A program made the translations under genes and the position numbers. A DNA stretch of 64,000 nt from Ignisphaera sp. (GTDB taxonomy: Archaea; Thermoproteota; Thermoprotei_A; Sulfolobales; Ignisphaeraceae). Numbering within the stretch: the first letter of the stretch is position 1; each line of letters starts with the position of its first letter. The stretch spans positions 1 through 64,000 of the forward strand of contig JAWBKZ010000005.1 in NCBI GenBank assembly GCA_038831005.1, written 5' to 3'. A model generated the notes under the pieces. It did no database searches, had not been told where the DNA came from, and worked only from the letters and a program-made list of their open reading frames with translations. Positions 27,152-36,402 of the stretch are shown here, piece by piece.

Positions 27152-27688
27152 CTACGTTGTTGAAGATTTAAGTATTTCTATCATCTGTAACAAGTTCTTA
27201 AACCATAGTTGAAGCGGTAATGATGGCAGGGTCCATGTAGCATTTGGTTGAGCATATGGATCAATGGATAGTGTTTGTATATCTGCTCTATAATGTTTCA
27301 GATGGTTGAGTAATAACCATCCATATGTGTATCTAGTTCCAATCAATACAACTAATTGATAATTAAATTCTCTTCGAGACAACTTTTGTACTAATTCTAG
27401 AGGAAACGCTATTTTATAGTTAGTAAAACCTGCTTCATCAAGTCTACGGACAACTAAGGCATCTGATGTTATTATTGGAATACCAATAATTTTTGATATT
27501 TCTGTTATTATTTTAACGATATCTGCATTAAGTATTTTCTCAATGGTTCTTATATTTGATCCAATAAACATAACTGCAGAATGTCTAGACCTCTTAATAA
27601 TATCGACAACCTTGCCGATGTCTGTAAGAACAGTAGCTCTTATGGGTCCTGGAGGTATATCTCCTTTCAACCAATACTCAAGAGCCAT
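27152..27688 (-). CDS. cdhB: CODH/ACS complex epsilon subunit
   Basis: About 178 residues. CdhB binds CdhA in the alpha2-epsilon2 CODH component and has a Rossmann-like fold resembling DHS-type FAD domains; it is thought to aid electron transfer. The core matches the family (AVMFIGSNIRTIEKILN, then QLVVLIGTRYTYGWLLLNHLK). I chose ATG 27688, preceded by GGTGGGG; a GTG immediately after the cdhA stop (27697) is the alternative. It belongs to the cdhABCDE operon. Confidence 0.9.
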   Translation of the reverse strand: MALEYWLKGDIPPGPIRATVLTDIGKVVDIIKRSRHSAVMFIGSNIRTIEKILNADIVKIITEISKIIGIPIITSDALVVRRLDEAGFTNYKIAFPLELVQKLSRREFNYQLVVLIGTRYTYGWLLLNHLKHYRADIQTLSIDPYAQPNATWTLPSLPLQLWFKNLLQMIEILKSSTT

Positions 27689-27697
27689 AAGCCCCAC

Positions 27698-30076
27698 CTA
27701 TAGTTTTGCGCCTTCCTTTCTTAATCTATACTTCTCTATAACATCTTCAACAAGTGTCGGATTTGCAGTAACAGGTTTTTCTTTCCAACCAACTTCTTTA
27801 AGATATGTCAATACTTCATCTCTATAGGTTATAGGTATATCGGCCTCTGTTCTTATGAACATGTGTATGTCTTTTGGTAGCTTATTAACTCCATAGAATT
27901 GTTTGTATAGAGATATATAGTTAGTCAACTTTATAGCCCTACCTTGTGGAGTGTCGGCAGGCCTTATGCATAGTTTAGGTGCCATTATCATGGCTTCCTC
28001 AAATGTTTCAGCTGCATAGAATAGATGTTGTGGTGCTGGTCCTCCATAGACTTTCTCACCAGTGATAGCATCATAGACATACCAACTATCTTCATTATCA
28101 TCACCTAAAAGCATTCTTCGGTATTTTAATCCATGAGGTCCCACAATTACGGGTACACCTAGACGCCAAAATCCTGCCGCTATAGCAGCCGCTTTTTGGC
28201 TCATAGCACCCCATGCAATACCCACTGCACCAACTCTATTCAGTATATAGTCAGCTATTTCAATATAGTTTGCTCGTAAGGGCAATTTCGCAAATATGTT
28301 GGCAATCTTTATGACCGCTCCAGCTATGTGGGAATTTGCTACACATGAACCAACATTAACAATACCTCCAGCCTCAAAAACACCTGAAAATTCTTCATAT
28401 GGTGTTCTACCTTCATCGTTTTTATACATAGCTATAGCCATTGCTGAACAACCAGAGGCAACAACAATGTATCTTCTAGATGCGAATTCTCTAGCCATTA
28501 GTGCAACATCTTGAGCACCTTCAGACCAATTGGCACATCCAACAAAAGCTACAACACCTGGTATTGTACCTAAAACAATGTCTCTACCAACAGCTCTTAT
28601 TTCTGTATCTTGTATAGGTCCTCTACCAATTCTACATCTATATCTTTCATTTGCAATCTCTTTTGTTGATGCCAGAATAAGTGACAGAATAGGTATTTCT
28701 CTGGGACACTCATATTCACATCTCCTACAAGCAAGACATAGAGTGTATAGAGATGATAATTTTGTTATATCTCCCTTGGATGCTAATACCATAGCTGATG
28801 ATATTTGAAGGTTCTGTGGACAGTTTCTTTCACAATTTCTACACATAGAACATTTCTTAGCATATTCAACAATCTCTTTTTCATTCAATAAACTCCATTT
28901 ATACTTAGCTCTCATAGGAGCTATCTTCAAGGCAGTCTTAACCGCTATTTGAGCTACCTTCTCTTCATCAAGGATTACAGCACCAGGAATTTTTCCATTT
29001 ACAAGTTCATCAACAACAGAGTCAGGATCAGCATAAGTTCTATCAGGAAGACCTCTCATAGCTTTATCTGTTGTAGCTATTAGGATGGCACCTATCTTTT
29101 TGATCTCTTCAAGAATATTCGTGTATATACACTGTTCATCAATTACAACAACATCTGGTATCCCTGTTCTAATAAACCTCAGTTGCCATGATATAGGGCC
29201 TACAATTTTTGCACGTCTCTTTTCATATCTAGTTATGTCATGAGCTGTACAACATAATCCACACACCTCTACTTTATCTCTTATACCCATAGCCTCTAAG
29301 TAGTCAACTATAGCTGCTGAAGGTAGAACATTATGTCCTATAACCAAAATTACAGGCTTCGTTATATCTATTGAGCCTATACCTAAATCAACAAGAGGAG
29401 CATTAGGATCAGCTTTAGGCATACCCAACGAAATTATCTGAATAACATCAGCAACTTCTAAAGCAACATGATCTAGCATTCCTAAATGAAGTACTTTAGA
29501 TTCATAATCAATCCAACTCCCTTCTTGACCAGTATGAACACTTGCTAATGTTTGCACTATCTGTCTCTCAATATAATCTAAGACTATTTCGAGATCTTTA
29601 ATAGTTCTAGGCCTAACACCTGTTACTAACCTAGTTATAGGCATTTCAACATAAACTTCACCACCTAAGTCAATAGGCATGTTATCACCGTATTTAGATT
29701 TAATTTTCTCAAGAAGCTCTCTAGCATGACTTGCATGTGTTGAAGCACCAATAGCACATACAAGTGTTACTAATCTCGACTGTTGTTCAGATAAATTTAA
29801 TCCACAAGATCCCCTCTTATCTCTAGATAGATCACATCTTCCATAAGTACAGAGGCAACACAAATCACAATATGGAAGATAGAGAGGTTTATATCTATTT
29901 AATAGTTTATGATCCCAAGATCTTAAGGTCGCTATTGAAGGAAAGGGTGTAGGTCCGGGTGGTTCTTCCCATTCTTCAATAATATATCCTATACTGATAT
30001 CAAGCCCCTTTATATTTCCTGCGGGTGTTGTAATTTCATCAATCTTTAACCGAAAATTTCTATAAGGAATACTCAT
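27698..30076 (-). CDS. cdhA: CODH/ACS complex alpha subunit (Ni-Fe carbon monoxide dehydrogenase)
   Basis: 792 residues. It interconverts CO2 and CO at the Ni-Fe-S C cluster. N-terminal cysteines for the D/B clusters are at residues 70-91 (CDLCCLCTYGRC and GSCGLN). Two extra ferredoxin-type clusters, typical of the archaeal form, are CSMCRNCERNCPQN and CLACRRCEYECPRE near residues 405-455. C-cluster regions such as VEVCGLCCTAHDITRYEKR, VFEAGGIVNVGSCVANSH and IVVASGCSAMAIAMY are intact. First subunit gene of cdhABCDE; cooC and cooT precede it. Confidence 0.95.
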   Translation of the reverse strand: MSIPYRNFRLKIDEITTPAGNIKGLDISIGYIIEEWEEPPGPTPFPSIATLRSWDHKLLNRYKPLYLPYCDLCCLCTYGRCDLSRDKRGSCGLNLSEQQSRLVTLVCAIGASTHASHARELLEKIKSKYGDNMPIDLGGEVYVEMPITRLVTGVRPRTIKDLEIVLDYIERQIVQTLASVHTGQEGSWIDYESKVLHLGMLDHVALEVADVIQIISLGMPKADPNAPLVDLGIGSIDITKPVILVIGHNVLPSAAIVDYLEAMGIRDKVEVCGLCCTAHDITRYEKRRAKIVGPISWQLRFIRTGIPDVVVIDEQCIYTNILEEIKKIGAILIATTDKAMRGLPDRTYADPDSVVDELVNGKIPGAVILDEEKVAQIAVKTALKIAPMRAKYKWSLLNEKEIVEYAKKCSMCRNCERNCPQNLQISSAMVLASKGDITKLSSLYTLCLACRRCEYECPREIPILSLILASTKEIANERYRCRIGRGPIQDTEIRAVGRDIVLGTIPGVVAFVGCANWSEGAQDVALMAREFASRRYIVVASGCSAMAIAMYKNDEGRTPYEEFSGVFEAGGIVNVGSCVANSHIAGAVIKIANIFAKLPLRANYIEIADYILNRVGAVGIAWGAMSQKAAAIAAGFWRLGVPVIVGPHGLKYRRMLLGDDNEDSWYVYDAITGEKVYGGPAPQHLFYAAETFEEAMIMAPKLCIRPADTPQGRAIKLTNYISLYKQFYGVNKLPKDIHMFIRTEADIPITYRDEVLTYLKEVGWKEKPVTANPTLVEDVIEKYRLRKEGAKL

Positions 30077-30187
30077 ACTTTATCACGTAATCAATCTTAC
30101 CTTAATTATGCAGTATATGTCTTAACAAGTTAATATAGTTAAATATACGCAATGCACACAAAGTAGATATTAGGTTTGCAATTTTAT

Positions 30188-30982
30188 TCAAGTTACATCT
30201 CTATATAGATTTTTGCCAAGATACATTAGTATTTTTTTCTTTAACTGTTCTAATGCTCTAACAGCAGGTGATGATGGCTTAAAATCTATTAAGGAGATCC
30301 CGTAGGTGTCAGCTTCAATCACAGATTCGTCATATGGTATATAGTGGAACAACTTCTTTTGTAAGTTCTTCTCAATGTTTATAATATCTTCCTCTTTCTT
30401 AATTTTGTTTGCAACAATCTCAATTTTTTTAATACCTATTTCATTAGCAAATTTTTCCATTTTTAGAGCAACATCAATAGCTTTTATGGAAGGCTCTACA
30501 ACACATAACATCAAGTCTATGTTCTTTATAGTTCCTCTACTCAAGGGTTCTAATCCTGCAACCATATCGAGAATAACTACGTCTTTTCTACCTAAAATTA
30601 GATGGGATAGAAGAGCTCTTAAGAATGCGTATTCAGGGCAGAGGCATCTAGATCCTGCTTTCCTAACTTCACCAAATTTTATTACGGTTACATTATCTGG
30701 ACCTTTGATACCAAATTTCTCTACTACGTCATCAACTTTTGGATTCATTATATAGATATTATTAGATAGAATTGTTCGAGAACGTATGAATTCTTCTTCA
30801 TTAAATAGTATAGGTGCTTTTTCGGCTATATCATGTGGAATACCTACAGATACGGCTAGGTTTAGACTTGGATCTGCATCAATAGCTATAACATTGTAAC
30901 CTTCTCTACCTATAAATCTTGCAAGACCTGCAACTATTGTTGTTTTTCCTACACCACCTTTTCCTACAACAGCTATTTTCAT
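30188..30982 (-). CDS. cooC: CooC-like nickel-insertion ATPase for CODH
   Basis: 264 residues, MinD-like. Walker A is GKGGVGKTTIVAGLARF with the extra deviant Lys, followed by IAIDADPSLNLAVSVG. The paired cysteines for nickel and dimer contact are in SRCLCPEYAFL near residue 113. It sits 110 bases upstream of cdhA and 27 bases after cooT in the same direction, the standard place for a CODH maturase. It differs from the copy at 20.0 kb in length and in its cysteine context, so the two are old paralogues and not a recent duplication. Confidence 0.9.
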   Translation of the reverse strand: MKIAVVGKGGVGKTTIVAGLARFIGREGYNVIAIDADPSLNLAVSVGIPHDIAEKAPILFNEEEFIRSRTILSNNIYIMNPKVDDVVEKFGIKGPDNVTVIKFGEVRKAGSRCLCPEYAFLRALLSHLILGRKDVVILDMVAGLEPLSRGTIKNIDLMLCVVEPSIKAIDVALKMEKFANEIGIKKIEIVANKIKKEEDIINIEKNLQKKLFHYIPYDESVIEADTYGISLIDFKPSSPAVRALEQLKKKILMYLGKNLYRDVT

Positions 30983-31009
30983 CTGCTGTAAACCTGGATA
31001 GCAGTATCA

Positions 31010-31204
31010 TTATTTATTCTTCTTTAGAATAACTTTATGGTTCAAGAAGTCAATGTAATCTATAGAAACATTATCTAGTTCATACCTCTTGCCCGATATA
31101 TCAATGACTATGAAGCCCCCTTCCTTAGGCGTAAGGGATACAGCATTCTCTACAATGAGTTCATAATATTCACCTTCTCTCATATAAATCTTAGATTCAC
31201 ACAT
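31010..31204 (-). CDS. cooT: CooT-like small nickel-binding maturation protein
   Basis: About 64 residues starting MCESKIYMREGEYYELIVEN. The Met-Cys-Glu start and the all-beta composition match CooT, a small homodimeric protein that binds nickel through the Cys next to Met and helps CODH maturation. I chose the ATG at 31204, with GGTGCT upstream; the in-frame ATG at 31213 would bury the N-terminal Cys. First gene of the cooT-cooC-cdh run, behind a TATA box at 31231-31240. Confidence 0.75.
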   Translation of the reverse strand: MCESKIYMREGEYYELIVENAVSLTPKEGGFIVIDISGKRYELDNVSIDYIDFLNHKVILKKNK

Positions 31205-31230
31205 ATCTAGCACCAGCTCATTCTCTATAG

Positions 31231-31240
31231 ATATTAAATA
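31231..31240 (-). promoter_or_regulatory. TATA box for the cooT-cooC-cdh operon
   Basis: TATTTAATAT on the minus strand lies about 27-36 bases upstream of the cooT ATG, so transcription should start just before the ribosome site. It lies in the short divergent region shared with mfnD. Confidence 0.5.
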
Positions 31241-31303
31241 AGCTAATAAAGTTTAAGAAGAATATATGAGTTAAGCATTATTGAAACCATTTAGTGAGTA
31301 GTT

Positions 31304-32494
31304 ATGGTCAAGATACTTCTTACGGAATATGTTGTAAGTACATACGGTCTGAATAACTATTCCTATATCTCTCTTCTTGCTGAAGCCTATGCCATGACTA
31401 GATCGCTTGTCAAGGTATTAAAACATGCTGGTGTTGATGTAATAATTACGCTTTCTAATCAAATCCATAATATGCTTGGTAGGGATATTAAGGTAGATGA
31501 CGTGGTTATTATAGAAGGTAACTACATCAATGTTTTAGAAGAACTCAGAGAAGATGTAGATTATGCTATAGCAATAGCGCCTCCACATGAGATGATAACT
31601 ATAGTAGAGATTCTTAGAGATAAATTTTTGGGTCCTTCTTACGACTTAACGAAAATTTTATCTGATAAATATGAGGCTACATTAATGTTACGTAAATGTG
31701 GTTTGAAAACACCTCTAACACTTTCCGCATATAGCTCTTCTGAGAAAATAAGTATTGACGAAGTTTCCTTTCCTGTTGTTGTAAAGCCTTCAATGTCAGC
31801 TGGTGCAGAATGTGTATATATTGCTAGAGATAAAGATAGTTTTGTTGAGTCTATTCGTAAGATTACTAAGTGTGATCCTAAAGGATATGTAGTTATTCAA
31901 GAGTATGTTGAAGGTTTTCACGGAAGTATTTCGATGGTGGTGTATAATAGTGAAATCTATCTTTATAGCCTTAATCTTCAGCTTATTTCTATATTAAATA
32001 ATAGAATTGTATATAATGGTAATGTATTACCTTTAAGAAATAAAGATTATGTTCAAGTAGCAAGAAGTGTTGTAGAGAAAATAGTGAAATGCTTGAGTGG
32101 ATTGAAAGGGTACATAGGGATTGATGTCGTATGGAATGATGAGGACATGTATGTTATTGAGGTTAATCCAAGATTTACAACAGCTGGAGTAGCGATATCT
32201 GAACTTTATCCAGATTTAGGGAAGATACTTATAGGGTACAGGTTACCCGGTAAAGAACGATATCTTGGTAATTTGGTTCAAGGTTATGCATACATCATTA
32301 AAAACGTAGATCATATTGAGAGAAACTGTTTGGATTCAAGTTCCCCAAATTTTGATCTATGTTTAGATAAACTAATAACTATAGGGAGGGTAGCGGAATT
32401 TAAAGATGTATTAAATATTTTACTTAAACAGTATGGAGATTTGGTGAAAAACCTAGCATACAACATAACGATAGTGAGTAACGAAATTAATTAA
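31304..32494 (+). CDS. mfnD: ATP-grasp ligase, probable tyramine-glutamate ligase MfnD
   Basis: 396 residues. The ATP-grasp core shows FPVVVKPSMSAGAECVYIA, the hinge YVVIQEYVEGFHGS and the metal-binding end IDVVWNDEDMYVIEVNPRFT. This architecture and its place beside mfnB, mfnE and mfnF point to MfnD, which joins glutamate to tyramine in methanofuran synthesis. Substrate identity is inference; other C1-cofactor ATP-grasp ligases are similar. Divergent from the cooT-cdh operon. Its stop overlaps the stop of the convergent CofE-like gene by eight bases. Confidence 0.75.
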   Translation: MVKILLTEYVVSTYGLNNYSYISLLAEAYAMTRSLVKVLKHAGVDVIITLSNQIHNMLGRDIKVDDVVIIEGNYINVLEELREDVDYAIAIAPPHEMITIVEILRDKFLGPSYDLTKILSDKYEATLMLRKCGLKTPLTLSAYSSSEKISIDEVSFPVVVKPSMSAGAECVYIARDKDSFVESIRKITKCDPKGYVVIQEYVEGFHGSISMVVYNSEIYLYSLNLQLISILNNRIVYNGNVLPLRNKDYVQVARSVVEKIVKCLSGLKGYIGIDVVWNDEDMYVIEVNPRFTTAGVAISELYPDLGKILIGYRLPGKERYLGNLVQGYAYIIKNVDHIERNCLDSSSPNFDLCLDKLITIGRVAEFKDVLNILLKQYGDLVKNLAYNITIVSNEIN

Positions 32495-33383
32495 AAGATT
32501 TATGAATAATCTTCAACTTTACCAGAATTACTGGATAATGCTTAACCTTATTCATATCGATCCATTTAATATCTTTAAAGTCTCTCTTATTGAGATTCAT
32601 GAGCATCTCTACAGCAGTTCTACCAAGTCCATGGCCCATAAATTTTTCGACAAATTTAGCTATATAGAGAATTAAATGTAGACTAAGTCTAATTCCTTTA
32701 TATGCTATAGGTGTAGGGTAAGCAACAAACAGATTTCTAAATTTCTTACCAAGAATGTAGCTAACGAAGCCTAAATCTATGACACCTTTTATGGTAGAGA
32801 ATCTAGTTGCAAAGACAACATTCTTTAAATATTTCATTCGATATGTTTTATCTGTATCTATAACGAGGATATTCACATATTTCTTTAGATTTCTGTATAT
32901 TTCAATCTGTATCTTATTAAGAACATGATCTATATTCAGTAATGGCAACGACACATAACTGTAAGGCAAATTAGTAGTATCTATACCAGCTTCAGATACT
33001 GGTTTCAAGAAATGCTTAAGACCTCCGTAACGTAGCGCCAACTTTTTATGAGCTCCAAGCACTTTTATTGATGTGTTATCGAGAATCGATAATATATCTT
33101 GAGATTTAAGAAGAGATCTTAATAACTTTGTCCAGAGGATTTTTACAGTCATAAACGTGAATAGTTTGGTAATTATGTCTACATGTATTATCTCTTCATC
33201 ATATATATTGCCTAGAGCAATAGACAACGCTTTTTCAGATATGACAAGGATATCTCCATTTTCTATATGATTTCCGTATCTATCAATTATTTCGTTAATA
33301 AAATTAGCTCCAGGATACCAATACTTAAATGGTCTTCTAAGTATTCTTAGAATAATTCTATACTTAGTCACTGTGGAAACCAT
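32487..33383 (-). CDS. CofE-like gamma-glutamyl ligase family protein
   Basis: 298 residues. The segment KYWYPGANFINEIIDRYGNH then IENGDILVISEKALSIALGN resembles the N-terminal half of coenzyme F420-0:glutamate ligases and their archaeal relatives. The usual CofE C-terminal FMN-reductase-like domain is absent. It lies between an ATP-grasp MfnD and a RimK-type MptN, so the substrate is probably a C1 cofactor (F420, H4MPT or methanofuran). I cannot decide which; no other F420 gene is in the window. Confidence 0.55.
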   Translation of the reverse strand: MVSTVTKYRIILRILRRPFKYWYPGANFINEIIDRYGNHIENGDILVISEKALSIALGNIYDEEIIHVDIITKLFTFMTVKILWTKLLRSLLKSQDILSILDNTSIKVLGAHKKLALRYGGLKHFLKPVSEAGIDTTNLPYSYVSLPLLNIDHVLNKIQIEIYRNLKKYVNILVIDTDKTYRMKYLKNVVFATRFSTIKGVIDLGFVSYILGKKFRNLFVAYPTPIAYKGIRLSLHLILYIAKFVEKFMGHGLGRTAVEMLMNLNKRDFKDIKWIDMNKVKHYPVILVKLKIIHKSFN

Positions 33384-33483
33384 CTATCAAATTCTGTCGT
33401 CATTAAAATTCCCTACAAATCAATAAGTTTCATAGCGAAACCTTGATTTATTTCGTTATTAAATTTATATAGAGTAAACTACA

Positions 33484-34386
33484 TTATTTTCTTACTTTGT
33501 TGATTATGTACTTCGCAATTTCTTCAGCTATGTTAAGCTCTGAATGAACTTCTTGTAGTCCTTTCCAACCTGGTTGGCTATTGACCTCTAGTATGTATAT
33601 AGAATCTCGTAATGAAACTACATCTACTCCAGCTATATCACACTCTAGAATCTTTGCAGCTTTTAAAACTACATCCTCTATGTATGGATCAAGTCTATCT
33701 ATTTTCAATGGCTTTCCTCCTCTAGCAATATTTGTTTTCCATTGCCCAGGATAGGCATATCTATACATAGCAGCTAAAACTCTATCGCCTAATACAAAAG
33801 CTCTTATATCAACTCCTTTATGAGGTATAAACTCTTGAATATATGCTGTACGCCTTACAAAGGTCATCGATCGTACTACTTCCCACAGAATATCACGATC
33901 TCTAATACAGATCTTAGTACTTCCATGACCTCTAGAACCAAACATAGGTTTTACAACAACATCACTACTACTCAACATGTATAGAGATCTTAAGGCAAGA
34001 GAGGATCTCTCTGTAACTATAGTCCGAGGTACTGGCAAGCCGTTCATTTTTAATATATACAGAGATCTGAACTTATCAACACATTTCTCTATAGCTGAAG
34101 GCTTATTAAATACCGGTATTCCATTATCTTGTATAGAGTACAGAAGATCTATTCTAAATATAGCTTGATCAAGACTCACACGACCAAAGGGTCTAACAAC
34201 TATAGCTGAAAAGGTCTTTAGTATATCTTCATCATTAACTATAAGCTTCAATTTATCTGAATCTATAAATGCAATAATATCGTTAAATCTAAACGTTGTA
34301 ACACTATGTCCAAGTGTATGAAATGCTTTTATCAATTGTGATGAACTCCAACTTGAGGGGTTTCTAGTGATTATACCTATATTCAT
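33484..34386 (-). CDS. mptN: RimK-family ligase, probable H4MPT:alpha-glutamate ligase MptN
   Basis: 300 residues. The pre-ATP domain starts MNIGIITRNPSSWSSSQLI. The ATP-grasp part has DVVVKPMFGSRGHGSTKI, the AYIQEFIPHKG hinge, and the acceptor and metal region DIAGVDVVSLRDSIYILEVN. RimK-type ligases add glutamate to a carboxylate; the closest functional relatives are MptN (glutamylation of H4MPT) and CofF (F420). Neighbouring H4MPT and methanofuran genes favour MptN. Confidence 0.7.
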   Translation of the reverse strand: MNIGIITRNPSSWSSSQLIKAFHTLGHSVTTFRFNDIIAFIDSDKLKLIVNDEDILKTFSAIVVRPFGRVSLDQAIFRIDLLYSIQDNGIPVFNKPSAIEKCVDKFRSLYILKMNGLPVPRTIVTERSSLALRSLYMLSSSDVVVKPMFGSRGHGSTKICIRDRDILWEVVRSMTFVRRTAYIQEFIPHKGVDIRAFVLGDRVLAAMYRYAYPGQWKTNIARGGKPLKIDRLDPYIEDVVLKAAKILECDIAGVDVVSLRDSIYILEVNSQPGWKGLQEVHSELNIAEEIAKYIINKVRK

Positions 34387-34478
34387 ACATATTGTCCCAG
34401 ACTCTGGAAATAATTCAGCTCACAATTTTATAAACTAGTTTATGAAGTACCGTAATGTTCTATTCAAAGACCTGATCC

Positions 34479-35624
34479 TTGATTAATACAGATAAAGTTT
34501 TAATCGTGAAATACGATAATGAGATGTATGTGAGACTCTTGGAAAGAGGATTTAGAGATAGAGACTTCATAGAAACTATTGAAGGAATGATATTCTGTGT
34601 TATAGGTAATGTTCATCCTAAGAATAGTGTTGTAGCCTACCTTAAGTATGTACCTTATGCAGAATCTAGTATAAGAGTTAAATGGTCTAGAGATGGTGTT
34701 ATGTATGGTCGTGTACTACCTTTCTATAGTGCTATTGGTGTACAGAGTGTTATTGAGTATCTGAAGCGAAATTATCCACATTATGTTGTTTATGATGAAT
34801 ATAGAAACATAGAACTTATAGAAGTTGAAAAAAGATGGATAAAAAAACACTATAGACCTGAAGAGAGACTAAATGAGATTCTTAATGAGCCTAAGGATTC
34901 TTTGGAGCAAATGGCGAAAGAGCTCGTTACGAAGCTATCTGAGGAATCTGGAGTATCTTTAAAATACTTTGGTATAACAGGCTCTATTCTGCTGAATATT
35001 CATAATCCATCGATATCCGATATAGATATTGTTGTTTATGGTAAAGAGAACTCATATAGGGTTAAGGAGGCTTTACTTAGACTTTATGCAAATGCGGTGT
35101 CTTCTAACTTTTCTTTACCACAAGGCGATATCTTGATGGAGTGGGCAAGAGATATCATCAAAATACATCCACTAAATCTTGATGAAGCATTACTTCTGTA
35201 TGGTAAGTTTAAATGGAATAGAGCTCTATACATGGGACGACAGTTTTCTATTCATCCTGTTAAACTTGAGAATGAAGTAAATGAAGAATGGGAACAGAAG
35301 AGGTATAGGCCTATGGGTATTGCTACAATAAAAGCAAAGGTTGTAGACTCTAGTGATTCAATATTCATGCCAGCAATATACAATGTAGATGATGTTGAGG
35401 TAATTGAAGGTAATGAAGAAGCTATTAAGGTATCTAAGGTCGTAAGTTATGAAGGTTTGTACATAGATTTAGCAACACCAGGTGAAGATGTGATTGTTAG
35501 AGGTAAACTTGAAGAGGTTATAGATCTAAAGACTAGTGAAAAGCATTATCAGATTACTGTAGGAACTTACGAAGCTGGTGGAAAAGACTATATAAAACCA
35601 GTTAAATGGTTTAAACATAAATAA
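34479..35624 (+). CDS. archaeal nucleotidyltransferase-domain protein (COG1665-like)
   Basis: 381 residues. The N-terminal 110 residues form an unrecognised domain. A Pol-beta-type nucleotidyltransferase core follows near residue 165 (FGITGSILLNIHNPSISDID), where the GS and D-x-D residues are intact. A C-terminal beta-rich domain follows (about 265-381). Members are conserved in archaea but without a proven substrate. It starts at TTG 34479 and is followed by mfnB after five bases, so the two are co-transcribed. A link to cofactor synthesis is possible only by context. Confidence 0.6.
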   Translation: MINTDKVLIVKYDNEMYVRLLERGFRDRDFIETIEGMIFCVIGNVHPKNSVVAYLKYVPYAESSIRVKWSRDGVMYGRVLPFYSAIGVQSVIEYLKRNYPHYVVYDEYRNIELIEVEKRWIKKHYRPEERLNEILNEPKDSLEQMAKELVTKLSEESGVSLKYFGITGSILLNIHNPSISDIDIVVYGKENSYRVKEALLRLYANAVSSNFSLPQGDILMEWARDIIKIHPLNLDEALLLYGKFKWNRALYMGRQFSIHPVKLENEVNEEWEQKRYRPMGIATIKAKVVDSSDSIFMPAIYNVDDVEVIEGNEEAIKVSKVVSYEGLYIDLATPGEDVIVRGKLEEVIDLKTSEKHYQITVGTYEAGGKDYIKPVKWFKHK

Positions 35625-35638
35625 CTTGAGTGAAAAAA

Positions 35639-36385
35639 ATGAGGTTACTGGTATCAATAAAAGATGCTAACGAAGTTGAAGATGCCATTTTAGGTGGAGC
35701 AGATATTATAGATGTTAAAGATCCTTCTACTGGTAGTCTTGGGCTTCCCGAATTTGCTGTACTTAAAGATGTTGTGAATATCGTGAAAAGTTATTCTAGT
35801 AAAGAGGTGAGTATGGCTTTAGGCGATATAAGTGGATACTGCAAGAAGCTTAGTTATGTAGCGTTTTCCGCCTCGATGTTGAATGTAGATTATCTAAAGC
35901 TGGGCATAGCGCTAAAGGATGTAGATGAAATTAAACGCATTATAATGAGTGTCTCAGAGGCTATTGATTCATTATCTAGACCAAAACTTGTAGTTGTAGG
36001 TTATGCAGACTTTCGTTATGAAGGTTTTATCGAACCTACTGTATTGATAGATATAGCTATTGCAACAAAGGTTCAGGGTGTTATGATAGATACGTTTAGA
36101 AAGAATGGTATTAATACATTCAATTTACTTACTATTGATTACCTTAGGAACTTCGTTACATTTGCTCATAATCAAGGTCTTTTAGCCGCCATAGCTGGTG
36201 GAATAAATATGGAGCATCTTCCGCTCTGTGCTAAACTAGGATTTGATGTTGTTGGTGTAAGAGGAGCAGTATGTGTGGGAAAGAGAACTGATAGAATATC
36301 TAGAGAACGGGTTAAACTATTTAAGGAACTCCTTAAAAGTTTAGAAATAAGTAAGGAGAAGAGTATCTCTACATCCAGTACGTAA
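35639..36385 (+). CDS. mfnB: (5-formylfuran-3-yl)methyl phosphate synthase
   Basis: About 248 residues. MfnB condenses two glyceraldehyde-3-phosphate molecules to the furan ring of methanofuran. The family N-terminus is clear, MRLLVSIKDANEVEDAILGG then ADIIDVKDPSTGSLG, with the Schiff-base Lys in VDYLKLGIAL and the metal/phosphate end AAIAGGINMEHLPLC. ATG 35639 follows GAGTGA; a GTG at 35630 is the alternative. Together with mfnD, mfnE and mfnF it makes this a methanofuran island. Confidence 0.9.
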   Translation: MRLLVSIKDANEVEDAILGGADIIDVKDPSTGSLGLPEFAVLKDVVNIVKSYSSKEVSMALGDISGYCKKLSYVAFSASMLNVDYLKLGIALKDVDEIKRIIMSVSEAIDSLSRPKLVVVGYADFRYEGFIEPTVLIDIAIATKVQGVMIDTFRKNGINTFNLLTIDYLRNFVTFAHNQGLLAAIAGGINMEHLPLCAKLGFDVVGVRGAVCVGKRTDRISRERVKLFKELLKSLEISKEKSISTSST

Positions 36386-36402
36386 CGTAGAGTATTTCAT
36401 AG

